Shown in pieces: positions 19,101-34,100 of a DNA stretch of 64,000 bases; the first letter of the stretch is position 1; each line of letters begins with the position of its first letter. The DNA comes from Sabellastarte sp. h YS-2021 (taxonomy: Eukaryota > Annelida > Polychaeta > Sabellida > Sabellidae). The notes below the pieces were generated by a model. That model worked only from the letters and a program-made list of their open reading frames with translations. It had not been told where the DNA came from and made no database searches. A program made the translations under genes and the position numbers. The DNA lies in contig OZ024935.1 in assembly GCA_964017235.1 (NCBI GenBank), positions 30,235,596 through 30,299,595 on the forward strand. Reading direction: 5' to 3'.

Positions 19101-22100
19101 TTTTACTATGTTTATAATCACATTCACTTGTTCTCATTAAATTTCCAAATAATTAACTTTTGGGGCACTGGAATAGTAGAATAAGGCAGATGTTTTAATA
19201 CTCCCCCAAAGTAACATGGACAAACTGCACTTATATATGAACACGATAGTGTGCAATCACATTGTGTTATGGTACTGCTAAGTGCTAATTAAAGTAGCCC
19301 CATAAGTTGTGAGTCATAAAGATGGATTTGTAAGATCAAGCATGTAGGATGTTTTCAGCCTGTTGTGATGCTTCCCCCTTCATGTAGGAAGTGAAAAGAA
19401 GTGAGAGGAAATCCCGTAAAGTATTCATTCTGGCTACTGGTAAATTGTGATAAAAGGTTAGGGTTAGCCTTGCTGAAGGCTCAAGTTTCTTTATAGTAAG
19501 GGAAAGTTTTCAGTTCAGATAATGGAGTTTCAGTTTCTATAATGTACTCATACATGTACTGACTCTTAGAGTATACATCAATCTCTGTCTGATAAACTTC
19601 TAACTAGGGCTGGGATGGGTGCTGAAAAACGGCACCGAGTACTCGCCCTCTCACAACCGGCCCGAATTCGAGTAACCGTGAGATTTAGTATCTACCATTG
19701 GGAGTCTTCTGTAAACAGATAGTCGGTGCCGGAAACAAAACGTTTGAAGAAAAACGTCTTCTATTTGACCAGATATTATAGAATATGGAGTAAATTATAT
19801 GTTTTCAAGCGAAAATAACTACTTTAATTGTTATTATGTGACGGAAATGCTGAAATGTAGCATATTTTACACAAGCGTTTCATTACGTGGGCGATAATCC
19901 ATACCTTGCGAGTAACCGAGGATTTAACATGGACTCGAGTACTAGCAAAGATCGAGGCTCGAGTACTCGTTCACAGCCCTACTTCTAACTCCTATGTATG
20001 AGTGCTTTATGAATACTGGATATCTGTGTGCATGTTTGAAAAAGATATCATACAAATTAGAGCCTTAGGTAAGGCTAGGTTAGGGTGTCATTTTGAGTCG
20101 GATTTGTGAGTGACTGATTAGCCTGGATCAAAGGCTCATGGGTGATGAATTAGTGAAGGGATCGTATATCAATATTGATCAATATATCTATTCTGAATAT
20201 CAATATTGATACCAAAAGTGTTACTTTCAATATATTTTCCAGCAGCTGCCAGGAAGAATTTTCAAGTTGTGGTTTATCAGTTCCCTGTTAAGTTTGATCA
20301 ACAATATATCCATACGTTGGAAGATTCAGGGATTTTTCTTGATAATTATGGTAATTGCTTTTATAGCCAGCTTATATTAAATACTTGATCAATTTTGTAT
20401 GATTCCTATATAGAAAAATGTTTTTGAGTACTTTAATAGTACTTGAGTACTTTTTGTTAGAGAATGGAGTACTAGCATGTTTGGAGTACAAAATCAATAA
20501 AAGGTACTCTTCCCTACTGAAACATCAACAAAAACATAACCTCCTTGGCGGAGATAATAACAAAAATCATGTAGAAAGTGATATACAAAAGCCCAACTTC
20601 TGTTAATTTTCAGGAAAAAATTGTGCATTTTGCTGCATTTATTATAGTGTAGAAGACGGTAAACTGGAAACCTATTTGCTAAACAAAAGACAATGATCTG
20701 GCTACATTCAATTTTCTTTAAATCAAAACCGGTTTCCTCGCATATTCATTATTTTAAAATCATTTAGCAAAATATTCAACAACAAGTATTTTAATACAAT
20801 ATTCTTATGAAAAGTCTTCTAAAAGCACATTGCGGATCTTATTTATATGCAAGTTATAGGTCATGTACACATTCGTAAACTTATTTATTATCCACTGCAA
20901 GCTGCATTTGACCAGCATGGGTGATATACAGAGCGGGATATATTTTTTGTGTATACAGCGGCGCCCTTACCATGGATAATTAGTGTTAATTAGGGCTGCA
21001 ACAACTCTTCAGTTACTCGGAAATGAAACAATTCAATTTAATACTCGAGGCAAGAAAAGTGAACCGGGTATTCGAAAGCAACTAATCATAGACATAAAAT
21101 CTACTACAAGATTAATTTTTTTTTAAATATATAAATATATAATACTAGTAATTTATATATTTTACTAATATACTTGGTGTTTCCCTTTCAGATTTTTATA
21201 TTTTAAGCTTTTGCAAACTTTAAATGTTTGTGTAAAAATGTTTTTATAAGACGGCATTTTAATATAACGTATTTCGAAGACGCCTCAAATCTCGCAATAT
21301 AAAAATGGCAAAAGTTTCCTGTATTTTGCATAATAAATGCGTCTTTTTATCAAAATTCAGCGAGTTATCGAAATTCTTTCCTGTTATGCGCCTTTTAAGT
21401 TTTAACCATTATATATGGTTTAATATGTCAAAATATGATGCAGTTTATTTCGTGGGTGATAATTAATCAATTAACCGAGTCTGAGTCGGTTCTTTCAAAA
21501 CGAGGAATCGAGGCACATTTTTGGGCTCGCTTGCAGCCCTAGTGTTAATAATATCAAGTTTTTCAACAGTATCTCAGAAACTATATAACCTATAAATATT
21601 TATTATATATCATTAGAAAGGTCTTTTTATAGCACTTCTGCTTGTTTATGTTGTATAAAAATCCATGTAGTAATGGCTGAGAAATTGTAAATTAAAGATT
21701 GGGGTTTTATATTTTATATGCAATAATGATAATTCTAAGAATAAGAATGTCAGTGAATATGTGCCCTGGTACAGTAACAAGTCTAAAACTGGTAGCACTA
21801 GGAAAACACTTTTGTTAGGGCTGAATGTAGGGCCTTTTAAATATTGGCAACTCAAAATATAAATCCCATACTAAATTTGGGACCTGTGCTCTAACTTTGC
21901 TGCTGAGTAACCAAAATTAAGTACATGTACCAGTATTCCAACGATGGTAGTTGATATAAACAGATTTATCGAAAAAAATTAAATGTCAAATGTTTAAAGT
22001 ACAACAAAGCTAGGAAACATGGGGAAAACAAAAATTCGGAAGACAAATGGACTTAAAAATTAATTTTCTCCGGTGTTATTTATGGAAATAAATATATTTT

Positions 22101-25100
22101 AATAGTTTAAAAAAAATCTGGCTCTCTAGTTGTACGTGATTTCCTAAACAGAGTGAGTTCAACTACCAATTTGCATTTTGATTGATATTGAAATTATATT
22201 GTTTTATCAACCTAAGGCATATTGATAAATTGTCATCCCTAAATGTCTATGCGTAAAGAGAATGTCATTCACTGGAGCTTCAAACTATAAGCCTGGTCTG
22301 TACTAGTGCAACCATGATAGGACAATTGGCACTTTGGATCTTGTGGAAAAGGAGATATTGTGCTGAGCATATTATACCCATATCAATATCACAGTGATCA
22401 CCTGTCCAGGTGATGGTCTCATAATTTTCAGTTATTCTTGTTTATCAGTCATTTTTTTTGTTTCTCTTTCAGCATTTTTGTATTGAAAGCAGCTTGCTAA
22501 CTGAAATATATTATGGTAACCATATATCTATGATGAAATTTGACCAAGTCTCCCAGATGTCTATTACTTTTATTTTTTTGAAATCTCTTCAATGTAGGGT
22601 GTTAATTTGTACCTGGGAAACAATTTGAGTCACAGTTTTCAGTGATAATAGCTAGCTGGAATGACATGGGTAGTGTAGAAATGATGAGGCCTAATAAGAA
22701 CACAGATGCTGCTAATAATCTCAGGTAGATGTGGTCTTCATTAACACAGAGGGATACACACACCTGTTTTTTACCTTGAAGTTCTTCTTTCAACTATCTT
22801 GTTCTTGTAGTCATGTCAAATCAACCACTCATTTCTATATTCTGTTATGAATATAAAGTTCTGTTTGTAGGCTTTACTATTTTATTGCTATATACTTAAA
22901 GTACAATTTCAACAGGTCCATTGGAATAAGAAATATAAAATTGCCACACAGTATACAATAGTCACAACTGGGAAAGTGGGGGGGGGGGGGGACACCCCAT
23001 TGAAACGTGTTACACAAAATAAATATTTGTAGCTTTTACTCATCAGGAGAGATCTAAGAAATATTATGTAGTCACAAAAGTCATAAATGTGTAAAGAATT
23101 TCTAACAAGTCAAGGAAAAAAAAAATAGAAAGTGGGGGACGGGGGCTTTGCTGACAAATTTTATAGAAGTAAATTAGTCACTTAAATTTATCAGTTTTTT
23201 TTCCAATTTTGAAAGTCAGTCCAGTTACATTTTTATTCTTAAAATAGTTCCCATTCAACAATTGTCTAAGAAAACAACCATTTTTTAAGAAAACTTAAAA
23301 GAATGACAATTATTAAATTCCGTAGATTTTTGTAAAATTCTGGAAATATTAGTGACAAATTTAGATACAATTTATGATTGTTCTAAATTAAAAAAAAAAA
23401 AAATTCAATGCTTAATTGTTGACAAGCATAAAAAAATTATGTGTGGGGGAAAAAACTTAATACTTTTTTGGTCAATCTTTTTATGTCAGCTGCCTGACAA
23501 GTGAACTGACATTATGGCATCAGTCTGCGGCTTCCGCGTCCACATGAACAACTTCTCCTCCAAAACTACAAGACCCAGAGACATGCTGTATTTTTTAAAG
23601 ATACCTTAACTATCGAGGATGAAAAATTATTCAAGGCATGCAGATCTGTTTGTTCATCTGTTCCACCTCCCCCCCACCCAAAGTGTGAAAATTTGAACAC
23701 TTTATCACAACTTTCCTATTCATTCACTATTTCAGGGATTTTTCTCTTATCTTGTTTTTATGTACTAGGCCACTAGTAGATTCTCTTGTCTGAGTATCAG
23801 GCCTGGATCTTTCCTAATTATTTTTTTATGGATTTTAAAAATAATTTTTAATGCATTAAAATTCATGAAATCATGAGCATGTTAAAAGATGTTATTCAGC
23901 TTCTTTTTCCATAACTACTAAATGGTGAAAAACTTGGGTGTCTATCCCAATAGCTACAAAATGGTGAGTTAAACTTGGGTGTCTATCCCAATAGCTAAGT
24001 GAGTGAAGAATGTTAATGACTGTGGACCCTGACAGTAGAATTCCCTTTTAAGTACTAAGTATGTGGTCTTAGAGGATTTCATAAGATAATTCTAATTCTA
24101 AGCTTTAGCTAAGTCTTGGCCTTAGAGTTAAGTCTACCTGGGAATGAACTTAACTTTTGAAAATAAAGACATAAATATGGCAGGCTACAAATTTTTTCCA
24201 GTTGAAAATTTGAATGCCTGAAAACAAAGATTAAATATATAATTAGAACACCTCCCTAAATTAGTCATGGACATTTGTCTGTGGTCACAGGGTTTTCCAT
24301 AATTGTGAAACTATATTTTTCCAGGATAAAAAGTGTTGAAGGATAATTATGTTACCAATAAATAAATAAATAATAAAGCTTCATATGACACAGAAATCCA
24401 CCACAGTTATTTGTTAAGCTTGATCTTAGCTAAGTCACTCTTAGTTGAACTCATTTAAGTCCCAGACCTAGCAAAGACAAAAGGCTCAGATTTAAGTCCC
24501 TGACTTATTAAGAAAAACTTGGTTAAGTGTAAGACCCATTGTGTAACCTGAGGCCCTGGTCAGTTTTGGTTTGACTTAAATGTGTTCAACTGCAGTAAAT
24601 AGAATGAAGAAGATGAAGTTGAGCTAAGTTGTCAAAGGCAAACTGTAATGTTATTACTAAATGTTACACTAGATGTTCATTGACAAAATCTGATTCCCTG
24701 TGATTGGGAAGTCTGTAAGGGTGAATCTGTTTATGGTGTTTTATGCCAAATGTTTTCTAAAACTATGAATTTCAAAGCAATTTGCTGATTTTTTGGGGGG
24801 AGTGGAGTAAAATCTTCTTTCTAGTAATTGGCTATATTAGGATTAGTTGGTTTGGAATTTTAAGAGAAAGGTACTTTGGAAATTTGTCGGCAAACTGGGG
24901 GTTGAATTGTTTTTGTTGGAATGTAGATGTAATTGCTGGCGTCATGGACTACTATCAGTGGTTATATTTACTCTGGCATCTTAAAAATTTATTTTTCTGT
25001 TCCCTATGGTATATACTATATGATATATAATATTATGGATTATTATGGCTGTCACAAGTTGTAAATTTTGTACTGGAAAATGGAAGAATGTACCTTCTGT

Positions 25101-28100
25101 CCAGTCCCAAGTGAACCAGGTTAATACTTTAAGATTTTTGTACCCCTGTGTGTTATTTAAGACAACGCCCTGTTCACAAAATCTGTGAAAACTTTATTTC
25201 AGGTTTGTGAGGTATCGTTATTTTTGACCTTTAAGATACTGCATGCTGTTTGTTTTTGACTTTGTAAGGTGGACTTATTTAATTCTTGTTTTAATTTTGT
25301 CAGACTTGATTTGATGTACTTGTAATTAACACTAAAACTTAATGTTTTATTCAGAGTCAGCAGCCAGACAGGAGGCACATGAATATGAAAAACAGTGAAA
25401 AACTAAGTGTTAAACCTGCCACTGATTAAATACTGCTGTTGTTTGTAGTTAAATTATGTAAACCATTACTACTTAGTGGAATGTTTTATTTTTCAAAAGG
25501 CATTGAACAACAATGATGCAACTGTCCTCTTGTAACTGAGATGTGCACTGTTGCCATGGCACCATATTTTGTATTGATTTATGCTGTGTGAGAGTAGTTA
25601 CAATATCTGAATTATTAAGTACTAAGGAACAGGTGATATGGACTCCAGTAGAAGAGCTTTTAATACAAGATTAATAAATTATGTAATTATCCATGGAAAT
25701 GCAATTTTGAAACCAAATATAAAAAAAATTTCATATCAGAATTCTAGGGTTACATAAATCCAGGAGATGTTAAGTAGATAAATAGTGCTTCATTTTTAAC
25801 CCCATCCCATAAAGGCTGGGGTTATAGTCGTCCCCTGCGCCGTCCGAACGGTGGCGGCAGGCATAAAGCTTGTTCACAGACTAAACCCCTGCACGAATTT
25901 TCACGAAATTTTCAGGGGATGTTTGCCCCAAGAAGATCTAGAACTGATTAGGTTTTGGGGGTATCCGGTAACAACTGTTACCACGGCAACACTTTTAAGA
26001 TTTTCGGGTCTTAAAGTTTTTCGGTGTTCCACAGACTAAACCCCCGCACAGATTTTCACCAAATTTTCAGGGGATGTTTACCCCAAGATGATCTAGAGTT
26101 GATTAGGTTTTGGGAGGAATCCAGTAACAAATGTTGCCATGGCAACACTTTTAAGATTTTCGGGTCTTAAAGTTTGTGGGTGTTACAACGACTAAACCCA
26201 TGCACGGATTTTCACCAAATTTTCAGGGGATGTTTACCCCAAGAGGATCTAAAGCTGATTAGGTTTTGGGTGGTATCCGGTAACAACTGTTGCCACGGCA
26301 ACACTTTTAAAATTTTCGGGTCTTAAAGTTTGTGGGTGTTCCACAGACGAAACCCCTGCATGGATTTTCACCAAATTTTCAGGGGATGTTTGGCCCAAGA
26401 TGATCTAGAGTTGATTAGGTTTTGGGAGGAATCCAGTAACAAATGTTGCCATGGCAACACTTTTAAGATTTTCGGGTCTTAAAGTTTGTGGGTGTTACAA
26501 AGACTAAACCCATGCACAGATTTTCACCAAATTTTCAGGGGATGTTTGTCCCAAGAGGATCTAGAGCTGATTAGGTTTTGGAGGTATCCGGTAACAACTG
26601 TTGCCACGGCAACACTTTTAAGATTTTCAGGTCTTAAAGTTTGTGGGTGTTCCACAGAGTATTTAACCCCTGCATGGATTTTCACCACATTTTCAGAATA
26701 TGTTTATCCCAAGAGGATCTAGAGCTAATTAGGTTTTTGGGGGGTATCCGGTAACAACTGTTGCCATGGCAACACTTCTAAGATTTTCGGGTCTTAAAGT
26801 TTGTGAGTGTTCTACAGCCTAAACCCCTGCACAGACTTTCACCAAATTTTCAGGATATGTTTGTCCCAAGAGGATCTAGAGCTGATTAGGTTTTGGGGTT
26901 ATCCGGTGGCGACTGTTGCCATAGCAACACTTTTAAATTTCGAGGTCTTAAAGTTTCTTCTAAAATCTTAAATTCTGTAACTAAAATATTGAAGCTAGCT
27001 TCATCAGATTTGCACAAAATGTAAATGGATATGAAAGCTTGCCTGAGAGTAATTGTGTCCTTGTTTTGGAAACAAAATGACCGCCATATCACATCTTTAA
27101 TACCAAATAGGAGGGTCATCATATCAAAAAAGCCTTATATCTCCCTTATAATTGCTTCTAGGGCTACAAAATATGAAAACTACTTGTAAGAAATCATGGC
27201 CTTTTGTACAACATCTCGTGGGTTCTCTGTACTTCTTACAACAGAAGTTGTTCCTAAGATTTTCCCAAATCTCAATGTTGTTTGCCATTTAGCTGTACCT
27301 GCGGTCTGGGGTTCTTGCCTGCCGAGGCTGGCTATTTTTTGATTGGTTAAAAAAAGTAAAAAGTTTATTTGAAAACTCAACAGTAAAGTATAAACAGAAA
27401 ATACTTTTTTTCTCTCTTTTCATAAAAGTAATAGAAATGTTAATATTTAAAATACTTAAAGTATAATACTTTGTTTTATATCCGTGATTTTGACAAGTGT
27501 GGACTTCAACTATTGAAAAAAAAAAAATTTTTAGAAAAACATGGCCAAAGCAACTTAATTTTAACCTGTTCGATATACATGCAGTAGTGACTAAATTATA
27601 GCTCACTGAAGATAAGTCAATTTTTTGTCACTCTGTCACCAGTAGTTCTCTCTCTAACGAGTGCTCCTCAATTAATAGTAAAATATAGAAATAAAAATTT
27701 CCTGTGGAATATATTGAAGTGCACTACATGAATATTTTGCTCATGCTAAAACAAACCCTAGCAGATAATGCAAGCAATTCTGGGAATTAACTATGAACTT
27801 AATATACCACAGTTATGAATTGTTTTAATAAAATTGGTATTGGTCATGCATATTTATGTGAAAAATAAGTAGTGGTGGCATCATTTACAGAAACTAAAAG
27901 CGGTTACCGGGGCATTGAAACGAATGATATCCGGTATATCGTATGCTTTTCACTGGCAGTGATTATTTCTCGCGTTGCGAACATGAACCAGAACTTACAA
28001 CTGGAAATGGCTTTCGCCAGATACTGAAAAGTATGTAAAAATCACTTCTGCTTAATATAAAGTAAAAATGTGACATATTTAACAAAATATGTATATTTTT

Positions 28101-31100
28101 TGTCGTTTTGATGAAGTATCAGCATTAGAAAGCCTCAAATAATAACGTTTTCAAAAACCGGTTCCCAAATATTCTTTGCGGATTTCGTTTTTTCAACCAA
28201 AACGAAATGAAATACCACATACCGGAAATCAGTTAACAGCAATAAAAATAAGTATTCTATATAAATAATATCTATTGTTAATTTGTTACATATAGGTCAC
28301 AGGTCAAATTAAAATCCAGGTTATTTTACATCTGCGTAGGCAGATTTAATAATATTTATTGAAAAACATGTAAATGTCTTGACAGAACTTCAAATGTGAC
28401 AGAATTTCAAATTGTGTCAACAGAACCTCCAGTCAACTTACTTGTAAAATGATTAAGTACTGCAACAAACTACATCTGCTATAGGAACATTTATTAATCA
28501 TATTAGAAGTAAGTCAAATTAATAAAGTGCTTGGTAATAGATAAAAACAAGCTATAAAACTGTTGTTTTGTGTCTATATTAATTAAATTTGAGGCTTCAT
28601 TTCAGGGTTTCAGGATAGTCTATCTTCTTTCATAACTTTGTGTTGATCAGTATGTATGAGACTAATATTGTCACTAGAAAAACAAATATAGCTTTCTTGC
28701 TTTCACAGTAGGTCTGAATTATCTGACATTTAGATCAGCCAAGAATGGTTGGTTTTTGTTTTGAAAGAGCAAAGTAATTAGTACAAGGAGATTTGGCAAG
28801 CAGTCTTTTCACCTGAGTAGACAAGGAAAAAACCCAGTCTGTTGTGTGTAGGACAGTCAGACTTAATTACTGTTATACCAAGCACAACAAAAGAAGATTA
28901 TGTATTTGGCTGGAATACACTTCCATCGAAATTAAGGGTAAAAGGAAAATTCCAGATTTTCATTTTTTGTCTTTCTAGCAGAACTATTCAAATATCGTTT
29001 GACAACAGAAAATGTGTATAGTCATTTAATTACCTGAAAAATGTAATGATCTGTGGACAGAAAACAATTATGAAATAAATAATTATATTGGAAACTTTCC
29101 TTCTGCCGAAGCAGTTAATATCATTCTATTGTCCTATTCCTTCTACTTAGCTTCTACTGGCAAATATCAGGGGTTCTATCTTTGTTACTTGTAATTCTAA
29201 ATGATTAGATGTTAGTTGTACCTGAAAAACAATGGTAACATCTGAATTTTGGCTCAGATGACAAACTGACCACGTTCCAAGTTCAAACAGTTTGAATTTA
29301 TTGGGAAGTGACACTATATATATCACTTTCTGATTGACTCCCGAACCTATCCAGCTGCTAAGTATTTAAAAGAATTTCTGTGCATGATCATTCCAATTTA
29401 AGTTTGCGAGAGCCTTAAGATCGTTCCGAATGAAAATATTAACATAATTCCTGAACAGCAAAAATGAGGGATCAAATTACACTCAGGGATACAATCACCA
29501 TCGTGGAACACCCATTAGAGTTTGTTTCTTTTATTTGATACTGTCCCAAACTTACATGTGCTTACATTGAGAAATGGTCTGGATACCAAGTACAAGTGTT
29601 GCCAAACCTGCCCTAAAATAAATGACTGCAAATTGCACGTTGGCTGGGCCCCAAAAGCCTCAGCCTTATGAAAGTCTAGCTTTGATAGCAATAAGGATGT
29701 GTAAATTTGCCTTTCTCTAGCTGATGTGCTGAAGTACAAAGTACTACATATCACACAAATGCTGACGGTTTATTTAACATGCTCAGAGTTTTGTTTATGT
29801 ATGGAATTAAATGGAGATCAAAAATGGTTTTATCTTTCACCTACATACCAATGATGTTGAAAGTCAGTTTGATGAAAAGATTTCCATAGAATTTCAACAA
29901 GCTTAGTTATAAACTTTGAAGAAAATATAGTAATATTATATTAGCTGAATAATGAGGGCAGTTGTAATGTATTGGCGTGGATATAATTTATTAGGAACGG
30001 GTCATCATAAAATATGTGTATATTGGGAGCCCGCCAATGCAAAACCGTACCGATTCTGGGAGTTCATGTTTTAGTACACCCCAATCAAACACAATGGTAC
30101 CCCATTTTTGATGTGCCATAAGGTACAAGGTACCCAACACTTCATAACCCTAACGCAAACATTGGACTCAGAAAAAAAATAATTGGGACTCCATTTTTTG
30201 GAGGTCACGTAGTCCGTTGGACTCCATATTTTAGAGGTACTTCACAAACCATGTGTAATCAGAAAATTCTTTACACGTCCAATTAGATTCAAGGTAGAAT
30301 TGTATTTTTAGTAAGAATTTATAAGGAATGTGAATTTTACCTCCCAAAGTCAAAGGTCAAAGTTGGAGTTTTATGTCCCATTCTATAGCCAGGGGTCATG
30401 TATTGGGACAGATCCTCAATATTGTCACTCGAGGGGTGGGAGTCGAATCCACATAGAGTTGTCCCACCTCCCCTGCACTATGTGATTCCAGGATTCTGAA
30501 AAAAGATTCGTTTTAGTGATTTAGCCCATCCCCAATTGAATGGAGGTTAACAAAAATTAAGAAAATCAAAAGAAAGCATTGCAGTTTTGATAAAAGAACC
30601 TCTGAAAATCTGCCCCCCCCCCCCACCCCCCCCCCCACCCAAAAAAAAAAAAAAATAAACAAAAAAAAACAACTGAATATGAAAGTTTTTAATGTCTTCA
30701 GATTTAAGACTTGTTTCTAATATTTTAAATTCTGTCACAATTATGTATATGTCGTGACAGAACTTAAAATTTGACAGAATTTTAAATTCTGTCGACAGAA
30801 CTTAAAATTCTAAGTTCTGCCAACAGAACTTAAAATTCTAAGTTCTGTCGACAGGATTTGAAATTCTGTCGACAGAATTTTAATATCGTGACAGAACTTA
30901 AAATTCTAAGTTCTGTCAACAGAACTTAAAATCCTGATAAAATGATGATTCTCTATATTCAGTTTAACTTCATTTACAATGAGTGAGTATATTACATTTT
31001 AATGGGGGCTTAGTACTTGTGCTGAATGTTTAACATCATTACTTTTCATTTCTATATTTCTGGTGTGTATTTTTTCGGATTTTATTATCATTTTAATTGA

Positions 31101-34100
31101 AATAAATGTAAAAGGATTTCTTTGGAAATGTGTTAAAAAGACTTCTATATATGGTGAAAATCACAAAGTGGCTAATTGTGAAAGATATTGGACACTTTTA
31201 ACACAAGAAAAACTCGCAGGTGTAATTTAAACTAGTATAAAATAACATCGGAGATGCCCGTATCTCACAAAATTTTAAGGTCAAGGTCACTACAGTATGA
31301 TCAAAAGTCAAATCAAGGTCACATCATGACATTGCACACCTACAACTCTCTACCAATGTCCCTACCAAGTCAAATCAAGGTCAAGCTGTAGCCTGTCCAA
31401 TTAACCAAATTACAGAAGAAAAGCGGCTGGAGTTCAAAATCGATAAGGGCGTGCCAGGGTCAGCCTGGTCCTACCTAGGTGTTTGCTGGTTTTTGTCTAC
31501 AATCGCAGTGCTAAACTCAGTGAATAATGTATGTGTTTAATGATGCATATCACCCATAAAGTTTAAAATGAATATATTATATTTTATTAATCTGATTACA
31601 GTTAAATAAACACGATTTTAAGTTCTGTCAACAGAATTTTCAGTTCTGTCGACACGATTTTGAATTCTGTCGACAGAACTTAAAATCCCTTCAAACCAAT
31701 GAAATCCAAGGATTTTAAGTTCTGTCGACAGAATTTAAAATTCTGTCAGATTTTAAGTTCTGTCACGACATACCGTAAATGACCTATTTAGCGCATCCGC
31801 CCTTGTAACCGCACCCTACCTCTTTTTCCTGATGACAGTCCACAATATCCACACATTTTTTTATATATTGTACGTATTTTTACTTAATAAATTGACATTT
31901 TTATCACGACTTTCGAGTTTGTTTTCATCTAGGAAGTGGGTATTTCTAAATGTCGAAACACCGTTTTTCTACCGGATTGACCGAAACTTCATCCCGGAAA
32001 GTGTTTCATGATGGGTGCGCTAAAAGGGACATTTTTTCCCAACAAATATTGAATAAAAATAGACTTTGCTTAGCGCACTGTGCGCTAAATAGGACATTTA
32101 CGGTATATACTGACAATCGAGCTGGAGGTTGTTAATTGAACAAATTCACTATTTTTTGTTTATTGTTGCACATTTGTGTTGTTTTTATTTGCCAATTGTA
32201 GTAGTAGCCCCATTTTAAAAAATGTATCACACCTGGGGTGTTTATACTTTAAAATATGGTAGCTTTGTGCTTGAGGACTGTTTCACCATGAATTGGTAAC
32301 CCTTTAAAGGGATTAAGTCTTCACCATAAAAATATCTAAATTTGTATTGTTTTCATGTGAAGGTTTGCAGAAACTGACTCAGGTCAGTTTTATAAAAATA
32401 TTTCCAGAACTGCTGCAGAGAAAAGAGCACCCTCTCAAATACATTATTTTGAACATATTCCTTACTGGTTTGCTAGTACACCTTTTAGCCATGCAGTACT
32501 TTCTGTGGTGATTCAATTTTCAATAATTCAGACAATTTCCTTAGGATTGATATGAATTGGTCCCATTTTCAGTTAGATTAGACTTATTTTTTTAGAATTT
32601 TCTCAGATTATAGGAATTTCTAAGAATACAATAAAAAATAAATAAATAAAATAATTTTAAGAACAAGAGCACTCAGAGAGTGCCGACCTCCGCCAAGGTC
32701 TATAATAACCAGTAAATGGGAAAATTCAGATTATTTTTTGTGCCAAGACAGTGATCCAGATCACTCTCAAAATTTAATGGGATCTAAGTTGGACCAAAAC
32801 CCTGGTCTTCTGAATTTTTCGTTAAGTTCCACCCAGAGGTGTATGCGTAATCCTGTTAACAAATAAACAGACAGTTATTAAAATAATGCCTCCTTGGCAG
32901 TTGAGATCATAAGAATGTCAGTGAATATATGACCTTAGGTAACATTGAAGTAGGTTTAACTTTGAAAATATAAGGTAAAACTAGCAGAGTGTGTTAAATC
33001 TACCACTTTCAGTAAAACCCCTTGTTTTTCTGTGGAAGTCGTATCAGGTTTACGAGAGGTGTATATTTTATTATTATTAATCAGTTCCAGAATTTCAGGC
33101 AATTTTGCTGATTGTTGCTCAGTACTTCTTCAAGTGGACAAGCACCAGCTGAATGAATTTCGGTGGCTGTGACATTAATTACAAAGTTAAAGTTTCAGTT
33201 AAACTTGCAAATTTCACATTTCTTACTTTGACGCAATAAAGCCAGGCTGAGTTTATTATGCTGAGCTTAATGACACATTTCCTCATGCTGTTCTGACACT
33301 TGTTGACTGAGAACACAATTAAATGACTGCCTTATAATCCGCCATAAAAAGTCCCCTTCTTATCTTCCACACAGAGTCCTGAGTAAATCATAAAGAATAG
33401 GGGAGTATTACTGAACTTACCATAAATTCAGTAAATATTGCCTGGTCATTGGCATAGATTGTTGATTAAATTTCCCAATTCAATCAAACCACCATTGAAA
33501 CTCTTTCAATATTTTCGCATAAATTTTCTATTCCAAATTAATAGAACAGATAGAATAGAATGCCTGATTCATTTAACTTTAGAAATAATTTATTTCAGGG
33601 GCATGTTTAAGGAAATTATGGTATAACATCTGATAAAGGAGCTAACAGTGTTAAACACTGAAGACCATTGACACCCACACACCAGTGGCAATGAGTTTCT
33701 CACTCTTGGTAAAGGTCAAAGATCAAAGTTGGGATTTACATGCCTTTTAACAGCTACTCACTTCTTATTTAATGACCTTCATAGGCCCACATTATGGGAA
33801 TATTTAACATGGGTCAAGATATTAATTATTTTCTAACACAAATGTTATTTTTGAAAATGGCTGTTAAAACCACAAAGTAAGTAGGTACAAAGTACAAGTA
33901 CTGGTATCAAGATTCAAGCACAAGTATTTTTTCATTTGCAAGTACATCATTACTGGCATCAGTTATTTTTTTTTTTTTTTTACAGAAGAAAGATGTTAAT
34001 GTATTTTATTTGTATTTGCAGACAAGTCCTTGATGGTAAATATGGACTGAAAAGATGGCAGATTGGTGAGATTGCGTCCAAAATAGGCCAGCTATATTAC

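Larger units (their letters stand above)
13121..34021 (+). other. scai: 20.9-kb SCAI intron
   Basis: AT-rich. It holds the repeats listed separately: SINE/LINE-tail-like at 15391-15560, hairpin at 15124-15170, family B at 17925-18240, hAT MITEs at 19615-19981 and 20991-21541, a 156-bp satellite at 25870-26960, family A at 27935-28240, a palindromic-array element at 30750-31771, and a repeat at 32661-32875. Nothing was recognised in 13121-15120, 15560-17924, 18241-19614, 19990-20982, 21550-25800, 26960-27900, 28440-30700, 31772-32660 and 32876-34021 beyond short homopolymers and small unsupported frames. Confidence 0.7.

Noticed and set aside
25851-26722. Repeated 60-78 codon frames resembling each other (LNPCT.FH.IFRGCL...)
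   Set aside because: They are translations of the 156-bp tandem unit, broken between units.
25870-26960. CRISPR-like array
   Set aside because: The units are directly adjacent 156-bp copies with no unique spacers, in a eukaryotic intron.
30547-30738. Gly-rich minus-strand frame
   Set aside because: Produced by the poly-C/poly-A tract.
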